The notes under the pieces are model-generated. The model was not told the origin of the DNA. It saw only the letters and a list, made by a program, of their open reading frames with translations, and searched no databases. A program made the translations under genes and the position numbers. Shown here piece after piece: positions 16,543-25,894 of a DNA stretch of 64,000 nt. The stretch comes from Streptomyces malaysiensis subsp. samsunensis (GTDB taxonomy: Bacteria; Actinomycetota; Actinomycetes; Streptomycetales; Streptomycetaceae), in the NCBI RefSeq assembly GCF_024519315.1, contig NZ_JANIIC010000028.1:60090-124089 (forward strand). The letters run 5' to 3'. The stretch's first letter is position 1, and each line of letters opens with the position of its first letter.

Positions 16543-18492
16543 TCACTTCGCGGCGACGACCTTCACCGGCACCTTCACCATGCCGTCGATCTTCTGACCC
16601 TTGGCGGCCCTGACGGCGTTCTCCACCACCATCCGGCCCAGCTCCTCGGGCTGCTGGGCGACGGTCGCGGCGAGGGTGCCGTTCCGCACCGCCTCGAGCC
16701 CGTCCGGGGTGCCGTCGAAGCCGACGACCGCGACGGACTTGCCCGCCTTGGACCCGAGCGCCTTGACCGCGCCGAGCGCCATCTCGTCGTTCTCGGCGAA
16801 GATCCCGTCGACGCCGGGGTGGGCCTGGAGCAGATTGGTGGTCACATCGAGCCCCTTGGCCCGGTCGAAGTCGGCGGTCTGCTTGCCGACGACCTTGATG
16901 TCCGGGTACGCCTTCAGGCCCTCTGCGAAGCCCTTACCGCGCTCACGCGAGGCCGAGGTGCCGGGGGTGCCCTGTAGCACCAGGATCGTGCCCTTCTCTC
17001 CGAGCCGCTCGGCGAGCGTCTTCGCCGCCAGCTTGCCTCCCGCGATGTTGTCGGAGGCCACCAGGGTCGCGATCTTCGCCTTGTTGACGCCGCGGTCGGC
17101 GGCGAGCACCGGGATGCCCGCCTTGCCGGCGGCCCGGACGGACGGGCCGGCGGCATCGGAGTCGACCGGGTTGATGATGATCGACTTCATGTTCTGGCTG
17201 GTGAAGTTCTGGATCTGATTGGCCTGCTGGGAGGCGTCGTTCTGGGCGTCGGTGACCGTAAGGCTGATCCCGGCGCGCTTGGCCTCCTTCTGGGCGCCCG
17301 CCTTCAACTGGACGAAGAAGGGGTTGTTGAGGGTGGAGACCGACAGTCCGACCTTGGTGTCCGCGCCCCCTGAGGAGCCCGAGCGCCAGACGGAGGCGCC
17401 GAAGGCGATGGCGGCGACGACCACGGCGGCCAGCGCGAACTTGCCCGCGTTGACGGCCTTCTTACGGCCGCCACCGGACGGCCCGCCCGCCGCTGCCCCG
17501 GGTGCGCCCGGCCCGGCCCCGGCGCGCCTGCGCACCGTGTCCAGCAGCACCGCGAGCGCGATGACGACACCGATGACGACCTGCTGCCAGAAGGCGGACA
17601 CCTCCAGCAGGTTGAGCCCGTTGCGCAGCACCGCGAGGATCAGCGCGCCGATGAGCGTGCCGGACGCCTTACCGACGCCGCCGGACAGGCTCGCGCCGCC
17701 GATGACGACCGCGGCGATCGCGTCGAGTTCGTAGCCGACGGCCGCCTGCGGCTGCGCGGAGGACAGCCGGGAGGCGAGCACGATGCCCGCGATGGCCGCG
17801 AAACCGCCGGAGAGCGCGTAGACGACCAGCTTCTGACGGGTCACCCGGATCCCGGAGAGCCGGGCCGCCTCCTCGTTGCCGCCGATCGCGTACATCGCGC
17901 GGCCCGCGTAGGTACGGCCCAGCACACCCGCGGTGATCAGCCCCATCACGACCATCACGATCACCGGGACGGGCAGCCAGCCGCCGAGCGTGTCCCCGAG
18001 GTTCGACACCGAGTCGGGGACGGGTATCGGGCTGCCCTGGGAGATGACCAGGGCCAGGCCGCGGCCCACCGACAGCATCGCGAGCGTGGCGATGAACGGC
18101 GGCAGCTTCCCGAACGAGACCAGCGCCCCGCTGACCAGACCGCAGGCGACACCGGTGGCGACGGCCAGGAGCGCCGCGAACCAGACCGGCAGCCCCTGTG
18201 AGGTCGCGGACCAGGCGAGCACGGTGGCGGACAGCGCGGCCACCGAGCCGACCGACAGATCGATGCCCGCGGAGACGATGACGAAGGTGACGCCGAAGGC
18301 GAGGATCGCGGTGACCGCCGCCTGGACGCCGACGTTGAGGAGATTGTCGGTGGTGAGGAAGTCGCCGGACAGCAGTGCCATGGCCGCCACCAGCAGCACC
18401 AGGGCGCTCAGGGCGCCGTTGTCGAGCAGCACGCGGCGCAGCGCCGACGGGCCCCCGGGGTCCTTGGTGGCGTCAATCGTGTCAGTGGCCAC
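16543..18492 (-). CDS. Fused ribose ABC permease and substrate-binding protein
   Basis: 649 residues combining two normally separate proteins. Residues ~20-325 are an RbsC-like permease with FGVTFVIVSAGIDLSVGSVA, FIATLAMLSVGRGLALVIS and IAAVVIGGASLSGGVG. A linker RRRAGAGPGAPGAAAGG and one extra membrane helix (~350-370) lead into an RbsB-like domain with VGLSVSTLNNPFFVQLKAG, SIIINPVDSDA and IFAENDEMALGAVKALG. The binding domain would thus be tethered outside the membrane. It overlaps the rbsA stop by 11 bases. Confidence 0.92.
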   Translation of the reverse strand: MATDTIDATKDPGGPSALRRVLLDNGALSALVLLVAAMALLSGDFLTTDNLLNVGVQAAVTAILAFGVTFVIVSAGIDLSVGSVAALSATVLAWSATSQGLPVWFAALLAVATGVACGLVSGALVSFGKLPPFIATLAMLSVGRGLALVISQGSPIPVPDSVSNLGDTLGGWLPVPVIVMVVMGLITAGVLGRTYAGRAMYAIGGNEEAARLSGIRVTRQKLVVYALSGGFAAIAGIVLASRLSSAQPQAAVGYELDAIAAVVIGGASLSGGVGKASGTLIGALILAVLRNGLNLLEVSAFWQQVVIGVVIALAVLLDTVRRRAGAGPGAPGAAAGGPSGGGRKKAVNAGKFALAAVVVAAIAFGASVWRSGSSGGADTKVGLSVSTLNNPFFVQLKAGAQKEAKRAGISLTVTDAQNDASQQANQIQNFTSQNMKSIIINPVDSDAAGPSVRAAGKAGIPVLAADRGVNKAKIATLVASDNIAGGKLAAKTLAERLGEKGTILVLQGTPGTSASRERGKGFAEGLKAYPDIKVVGKQTADFDRAKGLDVTTNLLQAHPGVDGIFAENDEMALGAVKALGSKAGKSVAVVGFDGTPDGLEAVRNGTLAATVAQQPEELGRMVVENAVRAAKGQKIDGMVKVPVKVVAAK

Positions 18493-20275
18493 GGGAGCCC
18501 TCCTTTTCCTTGCCGCCGACCTCTTCGTCGGCGCCCTTGACGTCCTTCACCGCCAGGGCCATCACGGCGTCCTGGCTCGCTTCCCGCGCGGTCAGCTCGC
18601 CCGCGATCCGGCCCTGGGCCATGACCAGGACCCGGTCGCTCATCCCCAGCACCTCGGGCAGATCGCTGGAGATCATCAGGACGGCGTGGCCGGACGCGGT
18701 GAGTTCGTTGATGAGTTGGTAGATCTCGACCTTGGCGCCCACGTCGATTCCGCGGGTCGGCTCGTCGAGGATCAGCACCTTGCTGTCGGCGAGCAGCCAC
18801 TTGCCGATGACGACCTTCTGCTGGTTGCCGCCGGAGAGGGTGCGCACCCGCTGGTCGAGCCCGGCCATCCGGACGGCCAGCCGCTCGGCGACACCGGCCG
18901 CCGCGCGCCGCTGGGCGGCCCGGTCGACCAGCCCGCCGCGGGTGGCGGCGCGCAGTGTGACCAGGCCCAGGTTCTCCTGTACGGAGCCGTCCAGGACCAG
19001 CCCCTGGCCCTTGCGGTCCTCGGGGACGAGGCCGATCCCGGCCCGCATGGCGGCCACCACGTCCTGGCGGGGCAGCGGGTGGCCGAGCACCTCGACGGAG
19101 CCGGAGTCGTACGGGTCGGCGCCGAAGAGCGCCCGTACGACCTCCGTACGGCCCGCACCGACCAGCCCGGCAAGGCCCACCACCTCCCCGGCGTGCACCT
19201 CGAAGCCGATGTCCTGGAAGCTGCCGTTCCGGGTGAGTCCCCGGACCTTCAGCAGGGGCTCACCGGCGTTCCCGCGCTCGCGCGGGTACTGCTGCTCGAT
19301 GGAGCGGCCCACCATCAGCCGCACCAGCTCGTCCCGGTCGGTGGCGGCCGGTACCTGGGTGACGCTGCGGCCGTCGCGCAGCACGGTGACGCGGTCGCCC
19401 AGGGCGGCGATCTCCTCCAGGTGATGGGTGATGAAGACGACGCCCACACCGTCCGCGCGCAGTGCGCGCACGATCCGGAAGAGCTTGTCGACCTCCTCGG
19501 TGGTGAGCACGGCGGTCGGCTCGTCCATGATCAGGACGCGCGCCTCCAGGCTCAGCGCCTTGGCGATCTCCACCATCTGGAGCCGGGCGATGCCGAGGTC
19601 CCGGACGCGGGTCCGGGGCGAGACATCCACCCCGACGCGGGCCAGCAGCTCGGCGGCGCGCGCGTCCATCGCCTTACGGTCGATCATGCCGAAGCGGCGC
19701 GGCTGACGGCCCAGGAAGATGTTCTCGGCCACGGTGAGGTCCGGGACGAGGTTGAACTCCTGGTAGATGGTGGCGATCCCGAGCCGCTCGGCGTCCTGCG
19801 CGCTGTTGATGCGCACCGGCTCGCCGTCGACCAGGATCCGCCCGCCGTCGGGGCGGTGCGCCCCGGAGACCATCTTGATCAGCGTGGACTTGCCGGCGCC
19901 GTTCTCGCCCAGGAGGACGTGCACTTCGCCCCGGCGCAGATCGAAGTCCACCCCGTCCAGCGCGATCACCCCGGGGAAGGTCTTACGGACCCCCTCCATG
20001 CGCAGCAGCTCCGCCCCGGTGTCACCGGCGGACGCGCCCTCGGGCGCCGGGCCATGGGAGCCGGGCGCCGCGGCCGCAGCCGCGGACGGGCCGACGGCGC
20101 CACCCGTGATCCCGGCCTCGGCGTCCGCCCGCGCGGACCCCGTGTCTCCTTCCGGAGTCCCGGCGTTGGGAGTCGACACACTGTCGGGGGAGGGCGTGGA
20201 GGTGGGGGACGTGGCGCCCGAGGGCGTGGGGTCCGCGTTCGGCGCGGGGGAGGACCGTTCGGACTCGGCACTCAA
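18482..20275 (-). CDS. rbsA: Ribose ABC transporter ATPase with disordered N-terminal extension
   Basis: Two fused ATPase domains. The first has Walker A GENGAGKST; its Walker B region reads EARVLIMDEPTAV. The second has a degenerate P-loop region (GLVGAGRTE) and the signature LSGGNQQKVVIGKWL, as in all RbsA proteins. The probable start is TTG 20275, overlapping the rbsR stop (TTGA), giving 597 residues. The first ~92 are Ser/Pro/Ala/Thr-rich and absent from normal ~500-residue RbsA proteins. An ATG at 19999 would give a standard-length protein. Confidence 0.9.
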   Translation of the reverse strand: MSAESERSSPAPNADPTPSGATSPTSTPSPDSVSTPNAGTPEGDTGSARADAEAGITGGAVGPSAAAAAAPGSHGPAPEGASAGDTGAELLRMEGVRKTFPGVIALDGVDFDLRRGEVHVLLGENGAGKSTLIKMVSGAHRPDGGRILVDGEPVRINSAQDAERLGIATIYQEFNLVPDLTVAENIFLGRQPRRFGMIDRKAMDARAAELLARVGVDVSPRTRVRDLGIARLQMVEIAKALSLEARVLIMDEPTAVLTTEEVDKLFRIVRALRADGVGVVFITHHLEEIAALGDRVTVLRDGRSVTQVPAATDRDELVRLMVGRSIEQQYPRERGNAGEPLLKVRGLTRNGSFQDIGFEVHAGEVVGLAGLVGAGRTEVVRALFGADPYDSGSVEVLGHPLPRQDVVAAMRAGIGLVPEDRKGQGLVLDGSVQENLGLVTLRAATRGGLVDRAAQRRAAAGVAERLAVRMAGLDQRVRTLSGGNQQKVVIGKWLLADSKVLILDEPTRGIDVGAKVEIYQLINELTASGHAVLMISSDLPEVLGMSDRVLVMAQGRIAGELTAREASQDAVMALAVKDVKGADEEVGGKEKEGSRGH

Positions 20276-21288
20276 GGCTTGCTCCCTTCGGGCTCGCCGC
20301 ACGAGCGGCGGGTGACCAGACGCGCGGACAGGGTCACCGACTCTGCGGGCCGCCCCTCGACGAGATCGATCAGCGCGCGTACGGCGGCATGGCCGAGCGC
20401 CCCGGTCGGCTGGGCGATGGCGGTGATCGGCGGATCGGTGTGGACGAACCAGGGGATGTCGTCGAACGCGGCGAGTGCCACACCGTCCGGCACCCGCAGG
20501 CCCCGCGCGCGGATCTCGTCCATGGCGCCGAGCGCCATCAGGTTGTCCGCGGCGAAGATCGCGTCCGGCGGGTGCGGCAGGTCGAGGAAGCGGGCGGTCA
20601 CCCGGCGGCCGCTGTCCGCCTGGAAGTCCCCCTGGCCGATGTGGTCCTCGTGCAGCTCCAGGCCGAACTCGGCCAGCGCGGAGCGGAAGGCGTCCACCCG
20701 TTCGCGGCCGGTCGTGGTGGCCGCCGGGCCCGCGATGATCGCGACCCGGCGGTGGCCAAGGGCGCACAGATGGGCCACCAGAGCGCGGATGGCCCCCCGC
20801 CCGTCGGTGCGGATCACCGGCACCCGGTCCAGGCCCTCGCCCTCGATCCAGCGGTCGACGAAGACCATGGGGGTACCGGCGCGGGCGGCGGCCAGCATCA
20901 TCGGGGAACCGCCGTCGGTGGGGCTGACCAGCAGTCCGTCTATGCGGCGGTCCATGAGGGTACGCACATGGTGGTCCTGGAGGTCGGGCCGCTCGTCGGC
21001 GTTGCCGATGATCACGCTGTAGTCCAGCTCGCGGGCGGCGTCCTCGACCGAACGGGCCAGCTCGGTGAAGAAGGGATTCAGCACATCGCTGATGACCAGG
21101 CCCAGGGTCCGGGTCTGATCGGTGCGCAGTGAGCGGGCCACCGCGTTGGGGCGATAGCCGAGGTCGGCGACCGCGGCGAGCACCCGTTCGCGGGTGTCCG
21201 TGCGAACGGAGGGGTGGTCATTGAGCACCCGTGAGACCGTTGCCACGGAGACTCCGGCACGCCGCGCCACATCTTTGATGGCCGGCAT
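20272..21288 (-). CDS. rbsR: LacI-family ribose operon repressor
   Basis: 338 residues from the ATG at 21288, which is preceded on the minus strand by AAGGAGGTGGA. The first 50 residues are the HTH and hinge (AIKDVARRAGVSVATVSRVL). The effector domain has LGLVISDVLNPFFTELARS, AHLCALGHRRVAIIAGP and FAADNLMALGAMDEIRARG. It is the first gene of the operon, and two operators lie just upstream, so it is probably autoregulated and ribose-responsive. Confidence 0.9.
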   Translation of the reverse strand: MPAIKDVARRAGVSVATVSRVLNDHPSVRTDTRERVLAAVADLGYRPNAVARSLRTDQTRTLGLVISDVLNPFFTELARSVEDAARELDYSVIIGNADERPDLQDHHVRTLMDRRIDGLLVSPTDGGSPMMLAAARAGTPMVFVDRWIEGEGLDRVPVIRTDGRGAIRALVAHLCALGHRRVAIIAGPAATTTGRERVDAFRSALAEFGLELHEDHIGQGDFQADSGRRVTARFLDLPHPPDAIFAADNLMALGAMDEIRARGLRVPDGVALAAFDDIPWFVHTDPPITAIAQPTGALGHAAVRALIDLVEGRPAESVTLSARLVTRRSCGEPEGSKP

Positions 21289-21302
21289 CGTCCACCTCCT
21301 TG

Positions 21303-21337
21303 TGGAATCGATTACATGGAATTGGAATCGATTACAT
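21303..21337. promoter_or_regulatory. Tandem RbsR-type operators
   Basis: TGGAATCGATTACAT occurs at 21303-21317 and again, identical, at 21323-21337. Each contains the palindrome AATCGATT, and the centres are 20 bp apart, close to two helical turns, so two dimers could bind on one face. They sit 15-49 bases upstream of the rbsR start on the minus strand. The AT-rich islands stand out in this genome. Binding by RbsR is inferred. Confidence 0.75.
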
Positions 21338-21461
21338 TCGGCGGGGCAAGAGGTCGGCCCGCGCTGCAACCGGATCGTGATATTCCGGGTGCTCGGGACC
21401 CCCTGGGAGCGTTGTCCACAGGCCCGAACCACCTGTCGGCTCCCGGCGGTACGGTCGAGGC

Positions 21462-23705
21462 ATGCTCAAACTCGCGGTGGTCGAAGGGGTCCTGGAGCGG
21501 ATCACCTACGCCAATGAGGAAAACGGCTATACGGTCGCCCGGGTCGACACCGGCCGTGGCTCCGGCGATCTGCTCACCGTCGTCGGCTCGCTGCTGGGCG
21601 CCCAGCCGGGCGAGTCGCTGCGCATGGAGGGCCGCTGGGGTTCCCATCCGCAATATGGCAAACAGTTCACGGTCGAGAATTACCAGACCGTCCTCCCCGC
21701 CACCGTCCAGGGCATCCGGCGCTATCTCGGCTCGGGCCTGATCAAGGGCATCGGCCCCCGGATCGCCGACCGGATCACCGAGCACTTCGGCATCGACACC
21801 CTCGATGTCATCGAGGAGCGGCCGGAGCGGCTGATCGAGGTCCCGGGCCTTGGCCCCAAGCGCACCAAGATGATCGCCGCCGCCTGGGAGGAGCAGAAGG
21901 CCATCAAGGAGGTGATGGTCTTCCTCCAGGGGGTGGGCGTCTCCACCTCCATCGCGGTGCGGATCTACAAAAAGTATGGCGACGCGTCGATTTCGATTGT
22001 GAAGAACCAGCCGTACCGGCTGGCGGCCGACGTCTGGGGCATCGGCTTCCTCACCGCCGACAAGATCGCCCAGTCGGTCGGCATCCCCCATGACAGCCCC
22101 GACCGGGTGAAGGCCGGTCTCCAGTACGCGCTGTCCCAGTCCGCCGACCAGGGCCACTGCTATCTCCCCGAGGAGCAACTCATCGCGGACGCCGTGAAGT
22201 TGCTCCAGGTGGACACCGGCCTGGTCATCGACTGTCTGGGCGAGCTCGCCGCCGAGGAGGAGGGCGTGGTGCGCGAGCCGGTCCCGGGCCCGGAGGGCGG
22301 CGAGCCGATCTCCGCCGTCTATCTGGTGCCCTTCCACCGCGCCGAGATCTCCCTCGCGGGCCAGGCGCTGCGGCTGCTGCGCACCGAGGAGGATCGGATG
22401 CCCGCTTTCCAAGGCGTGGACTGGGACAAGGCACTGGGCTGGCTGGCCCGCCGCACCGGCGCCGATCTGGCGCCCGAGCAGAGCCAGGCGGTGCGGCTCG
22501 CGCTGACCGAGAAGGTCGCGGTGCTCACCGGCGGGCCGGGCTGCGGCAAGTCCTTCACCGTGCGGTCCGTGGTGGAGCTCGCCCGCGCCAAGCGGGCCAA
22601 GGTGGTGCTCGCGGCGCCCACCGGCCGGGCCGCCAAGCGGCTGTCCGAGCTGACCGGCGCCGAGGCGTCCACCGTCCACCGGCTGCTGGAGCTCAAGCCC
22701 GGCGGGGACGCGGCGTACGACAGGGACCGCCCGCTCGACGCTGACCTGGTGGTGGTCGACGAGGCGTCGATGCTCGATCTGCTGCTGGCCAACAAGCTGG
22801 TCAAGGCGGTTCCGCCCGGTGCCCATCTGCTCTTCGTCGGGGATGTGGACCAGCTGCCCAGCGTGGGCGCCGGCGAGGTGCTGCGCGATCTGCTGGCTCC
22901 CGGCAGCCCCGTCCCGGCGGTGCGGCTGACCCGGATCTTCCGCCAGGCCCAGCAGTCCGGGGTGGTCACCAACGCCCACCGGATCAACGAGGGGGTGCCG
23001 CCGGTCACCCAGGGCCTGTCGGATTTCTTTCTCTTCGTCGAGGACGACACCGAGGAGGCCGGGCGGCTCACGGTCGATGTCGCGGCCCGCCGCATCCCCG
23101 CGAAGTTCGGCCTCGACCCCCGCCGTGACGTGCAGGTTCTGGCCCCGATGCACCGGGGCCCGGCGGGCGCCGGCACGCTCAACGGACTGCTTCAGCAGGC
23201 CATCACCCCGGCTCGCCCGGACGTCCCGGAGCGCCGCTTCGGCGGCCGGGTCTTCCGGGTCGGCGACAAGGTGACCCAGATCCGTAACAATTATGAGAAA
23301 GGGGCCAACGGGGTCTTCAACGGCACGGTTGGCGTCGTCACCTCACTCGACACCGATGAGCAGCGGCTGACCGTGCGGACGGACGAGGACGAGGAGGTAC
23401 CGTACGACTTCGACGAGCTGGACGAGCTGGCTCATGCCTATGCGGTGACCATCCATCGGTCCCAGGGCAGTGAGTACCCGGCCGTCGTGATCCCGGTGAC
23501 CACCGGGGCCTGGATGATGTTGCAACGCAACCTCCTGTACACGGCCGTGACCCGTGCCAAGCGCCTTGTGGTGCTGGTCGGCTCGCGCCGTGCGCTCGGA
23601 CAGGCGGTGCGCACCGTCTCGGCGGGGAGGCGTTGTACCGCGCTGGATCACCGACTCGGCGGCGATGTGAGAGTCGAGCGTGTCAAGAGGGTTTCCGAAC
23701 GATGA
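21462..23705 (+). CDS. RecD2-type ATP-dependent DNA helicase
   Basis: 747 residues, normal for RecD2. The N-terminal part has an OB-like region and successive helix-hairpin-helix motifs (LIKGIGPRIADRITEHFG, EVPGLGPKRTKMIA, VWGIGFLTADKIA). Walker A is TGGPGCGKSFT, motif II is VVVDEASMLD, and the C-terminal motif is TIHRSQGSEYPAVVIP. It is a 5'-3' SF1B helicase outside a RecBCD complex, with a probable role in DNA repair. It has no functional link to its neighbours. Confidence 0.92.
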   Translation: MLKLAVVEGVLERITYANEENGYTVARVDTGRGSGDLLTVVGSLLGAQPGESLRMEGRWGSHPQYGKQFTVENYQTVLPATVQGIRRYLGSGLIKGIGPRIADRITEHFGIDTLDVIEERPERLIEVPGLGPKRTKMIAAAWEEQKAIKEVMVFLQGVGVSTSIAVRIYKKYGDASISIVKNQPYRLAADVWGIGFLTADKIAQSVGIPHDSPDRVKAGLQYALSQSADQGHCYLPEEQLIADAVKLLQVDTGLVIDCLGELAAEEEGVVREPVPGPEGGEPISAVYLVPFHRAEISLAGQALRLLRTEEDRMPAFQGVDWDKALGWLARRTGADLAPEQSQAVRLALTEKVAVLTGGPGCGKSFTVRSVVELARAKRAKVVLAAPTGRAAKRLSELTGAEASTVHRLLELKPGGDAAYDRDRPLDADLVVVDEASMLDLLLANKLVKAVPPGAHLLFVGDVDQLPSVGAGEVLRDLLAPGSPVPAVRLTRIFRQAQQSGVVTNAHRINEGVPPVTQGLSDFFLFVEDDTEEAGRLTVDVAARRIPAKFGLDPRRDVQVLAPMHRGPAGAGTLNGLLQQAITPARPDVPERRFGGRVFRVGDKVTQIRNNYEKGANGVFNGTVGVVTSLDTDEQRLTVRTDEDEEVPYDFDELDELAHAYAVTIHRSQGSEYPAVVIPVTTGAWMMLQRNLLYTAVTRAKRLVVLVGSRRALGQAVRTVSAGRRCTALDHRLGGDVRVERVKRVSER

Positions 23706-23856
23706 CGAACGGGGCAGGATGGCCGTGAAGGCGGCACTGAGTGCCGCCAAAAGGCTCTTCAGCCGACCCCGAGTGCACGATCGCGACCCGAGTAGGGGAA
23801 GGTGGGGGGAGTCAGGGCACCTCGAAGAAGAGAACCAGACGTCGGTGAGGGATGAC

Positions 23857-25146
23857 GTGAGCGACAACTCTGTAGTACTGCGGTACGGGGACGGCGAGTA
23901 TGCCTACCCGGTGGTCGACAGCACCGTCGGCGACAAGGGCTTCGATATCGGCAAGCTGCGCGCCCAGACCGGTCTGGTGACCCTGGATTCCGGTTATGGC
24001 AATACCGCCGCGTACAAATCCGCGATCACCTATCTGGACGGTGAGCAGGGCATCCTGCGTTATCGGGGCTACCCCATCGAGCAGCTGGCGGAGCGCGCCT
24101 CCTTCCTGGAGACGGCCTTCCTGCTGATCAACGGGGAGCTGCCGACCGTCGATGAACTGGCGGCCTTCCGCGAGGACATCACCCGCCACACCCTGCTCCA
24201 CGAGGACGTCAAGCGGTTCTACGACGGCTTCCCGCGTGACGCCCACCCGATGGCGATGCTGTCCTCCGTGGTCAGCGCGCTGTCGACGTTCTACCAGGAC
24301 AGCCACAACCCCTTCGACGAGAAGCAGCGCAACCTCTCGACGATCCGGCTGCTGGCCAAGTTGCCGACCATTGCCGCCTACGCGTACAAGAAGTCGGTCG
24401 GCCACCCCTTTGTCTACCCGCGTAACGACCTCGGCTACGTCGAGAACTTCCTCCGGATGACCTTCTCGGTCCCCGCGCAGGAGTACGACCTCGACCCGAT
24501 CGTGGTCTCCGCGCTCGACAAGCTGTTGATTCTGCACGCCGACCACGAGCAGAACTGTTCGACCTCCACGGTTCGGCTGGTCGGCTCCTCGCAGGCCAAT
24601 ATGTTCGCCTCCATCTCGGCGGGCATCAACGCCCTGTGGGGCCCCCTGCACGGCGGCGCCAACCAGTCCGTGCTGGAGATGCTCGAGGGCATCCAGGCGT
24701 CGGGCGGCGACGTCGACACCTTCATCCGCAAGGTGAAGAACAAGGAAGACGGCGTGAAGCTCATGGGCTTCGGGCACCGCGTCTACAAGAACTTCGACCC
24801 CCGGGCGAAGATCATCAAGTCGGCGGCGCACGATGTCCTCTCCGCGCTCGGCAAGTCCGACGAACTGCTTGACATCGCGCTCAAGCTGGAGGAGCACGCC
24901 CTCGCGGACGACTACTTCGTCTCCCGCAAGCTGTACCCGAACGTGGACTTCTACACCGGTCTGATCTACCGGGCGATGGGCTTCCCGACCGAGATGTTCA
25001 CCGTGCTGTTCGCGCTCGGCCGGCTGCCGGGCTGGATCGCCCAGTGGCACGAGATGATCAAGGAGCCGGGCTCCCGCATCGGCCGCCCGCGCCAGATCTA
25101 CACGGGCGTCGTCGAGCGCGACTTCGTCCCGGTCGAGGAGCGCTAA
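23857..25146 (+). CDS. gltA: Citrate synthase
   Basis: 429 residues from the GTG at 23857 (start SDNSVVLRYGDGEYAYPV); a GTG four codons earlier is possible. Catalytic segments are present: LHADHEQNCSTSTVRLVGSS and GFGHRVYKNFDPRAKIIK. It condenses oxaloacetate and acetyl-CoA, entering the TCA cycle. Length and sequence fit the main hexameric bacterial enzyme. It is monocistronic, followed by a hairpin at 25166. Confidence 0.95.
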   Translation: MSDNSVVLRYGDGEYAYPVVDSTVGDKGFDIGKLRAQTGLVTLDSGYGNTAAYKSAITYLDGEQGILRYRGYPIEQLAERASFLETAFLLINGELPTVDELAAFREDITRHTLLHEDVKRFYDGFPRDAHPMAMLSSVVSALSTFYQDSHNPFDEKQRNLSTIRLLAKLPTIAAYAYKKSVGHPFVYPRNDLGYVENFLRMTFSVPAQEYDLDPIVVSALDKLLILHADHEQNCSTSTVRLVGSSQANMFASISAGINALWGPLHGGANQSVLEMLEGIQASGGDVDTFIRKVKNKEDGVKLMGFGHRVYKNFDPRAKIIKSAAHDVLSALGKSDELLDIALKLEEHALADDYFVSRKLYPNVDFYTGLIYRAMGFPTEMFTVLFALGRLPGWIAQWHEMIKEPGSRIGRPRQIYTGVVERDFVPVEER

Positions 25147-25165
25147 GCACCATCGCGTCCCCGGG

Positions 25166-25193
25166 TGCCCCCGTCCTGATTGGGTCGGGGGCA
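25166..25193 (+). terminator. gltA terminator
   Basis: TGCCCCCG (25166-25173) pairs with CGGGGGCA (25186-25193), 12-base loop, 20 bases after the citrate synthase stop. Confidence 0.7.
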
Positions 25194-25517
25194 CTTCGCG
25201 TATCCGGGTACTTGGGTCTTCGGCGGGTGCCCCTTAGATAGGGCCGGGTGCCTTCGCGTACCGGGCCCTGGGGCTGACCGGCCGGGGCCCACCGGTGGCT
25301 AGGGACGAGTCGCAGGGTGCCGTCGAGGTTCCGGATGCTTGGGTCTTCCGGCGAGTGAGCCGAAGGGGCGCGTCGCTGTCGTAAGGGAGAGCGCGCGGAG
25401 GCCCCTGAGGAACGAAGGGGCCGAGCACGGTCGACCGTCGACAGCGACTTTTGCGCCCCGGCGGGGGCACCTCCCAGCGGTAGCTGGGGGAGAACCGAGC
25501 CTCAAAAAATACCGAGA

Positions 25518-25560
25518 AGCGCCCCGCTTCCGATCCCCCCACGGGTCGGAGCGGGGCGCT
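25518..25560. repeat. Large inverted repeat, possible terminator or structured RNA
   Basis: AGCGCCCCGC (25518-25527) pairs perfectly with GCGGGGCGCT (25551-25560). An inner CCGA/TCGG pairing (25530-25533 with 25546-25549) extends it. It is over 350 bases past gltA and has no adjacent gene end on either strand. Confidence 0.6.
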
Positions 25561-25827
25561 CCCCTTGCCCCGGAGCGGATTCCCCCCACGGGATCCGGCC
25601 GGGCGTCTACGGGCCCTTGCGGGCCGTTGGGCGACGCGATCTGCCGGGACGCGTACCTACGGGAGGGCCGCTCAAAGCTCCCCGAGTACGTCGTCCCGGC
25701 TACGCGTAGCGGGATACGTCCCCCAAGACGAATCCCCACCGTCCCATTAGACTCGCGACCCCCCTCGATGGTTACGTTGGGTTGTCTGTGATCTGCGTCT
25801 CTTGCCGTAAGGGCCATAAAAGGGCAA

Positions 25828-25853
25828 GAGCCTCGATTTGAAGATCGAGGCTC
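25828..25853 (-). terminator. copA terminator
   Basis: GAGCCTCGAT (25828-25837) pairs perfectly with ATCGAGGCTC (25844-25853), loop of 6. Read on the minus strand, the stem is followed by TTGCCCTTTTATGG, a partial U-tract, 41 bases beyond the copA stop. Confidence 0.85.
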
Positions 25854-25894
25854 CGCCGTATGGGTGTTGTGCGGCTTATGGGGACTTGGTGAAT

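Larger units (their letters stand above)
25147..25894. other. Hairpin-rich non-coding region
   Basis: 748 bases without a credible gene between gltA and copA. It contains the gltA terminator (25166-25193) and an imperfect stem 25240-25249/25260-25269. A short palindrome CTCCCAGCggtaGCTGGGGGAG spans 25471-25492, of a type seen repeatedly in Streptomyces intergenic DNA. A strong inverted repeat lies at 25518-25560 and the copA terminator at 25828-25853. The imperfect duplicate CTTGGGTCTT occurs near 25211 and 25349. Open frames crossing it have arginine/proline-rich shadow composition. Confidence 0.6.

Noticed and set aside
25299..25817. 172-codon minus-strand frame in the gltA-copA gap
   Set aside because: Arg/Pro/Gly-rich, crosses several strong hairpins, no ribosome site or known domain.
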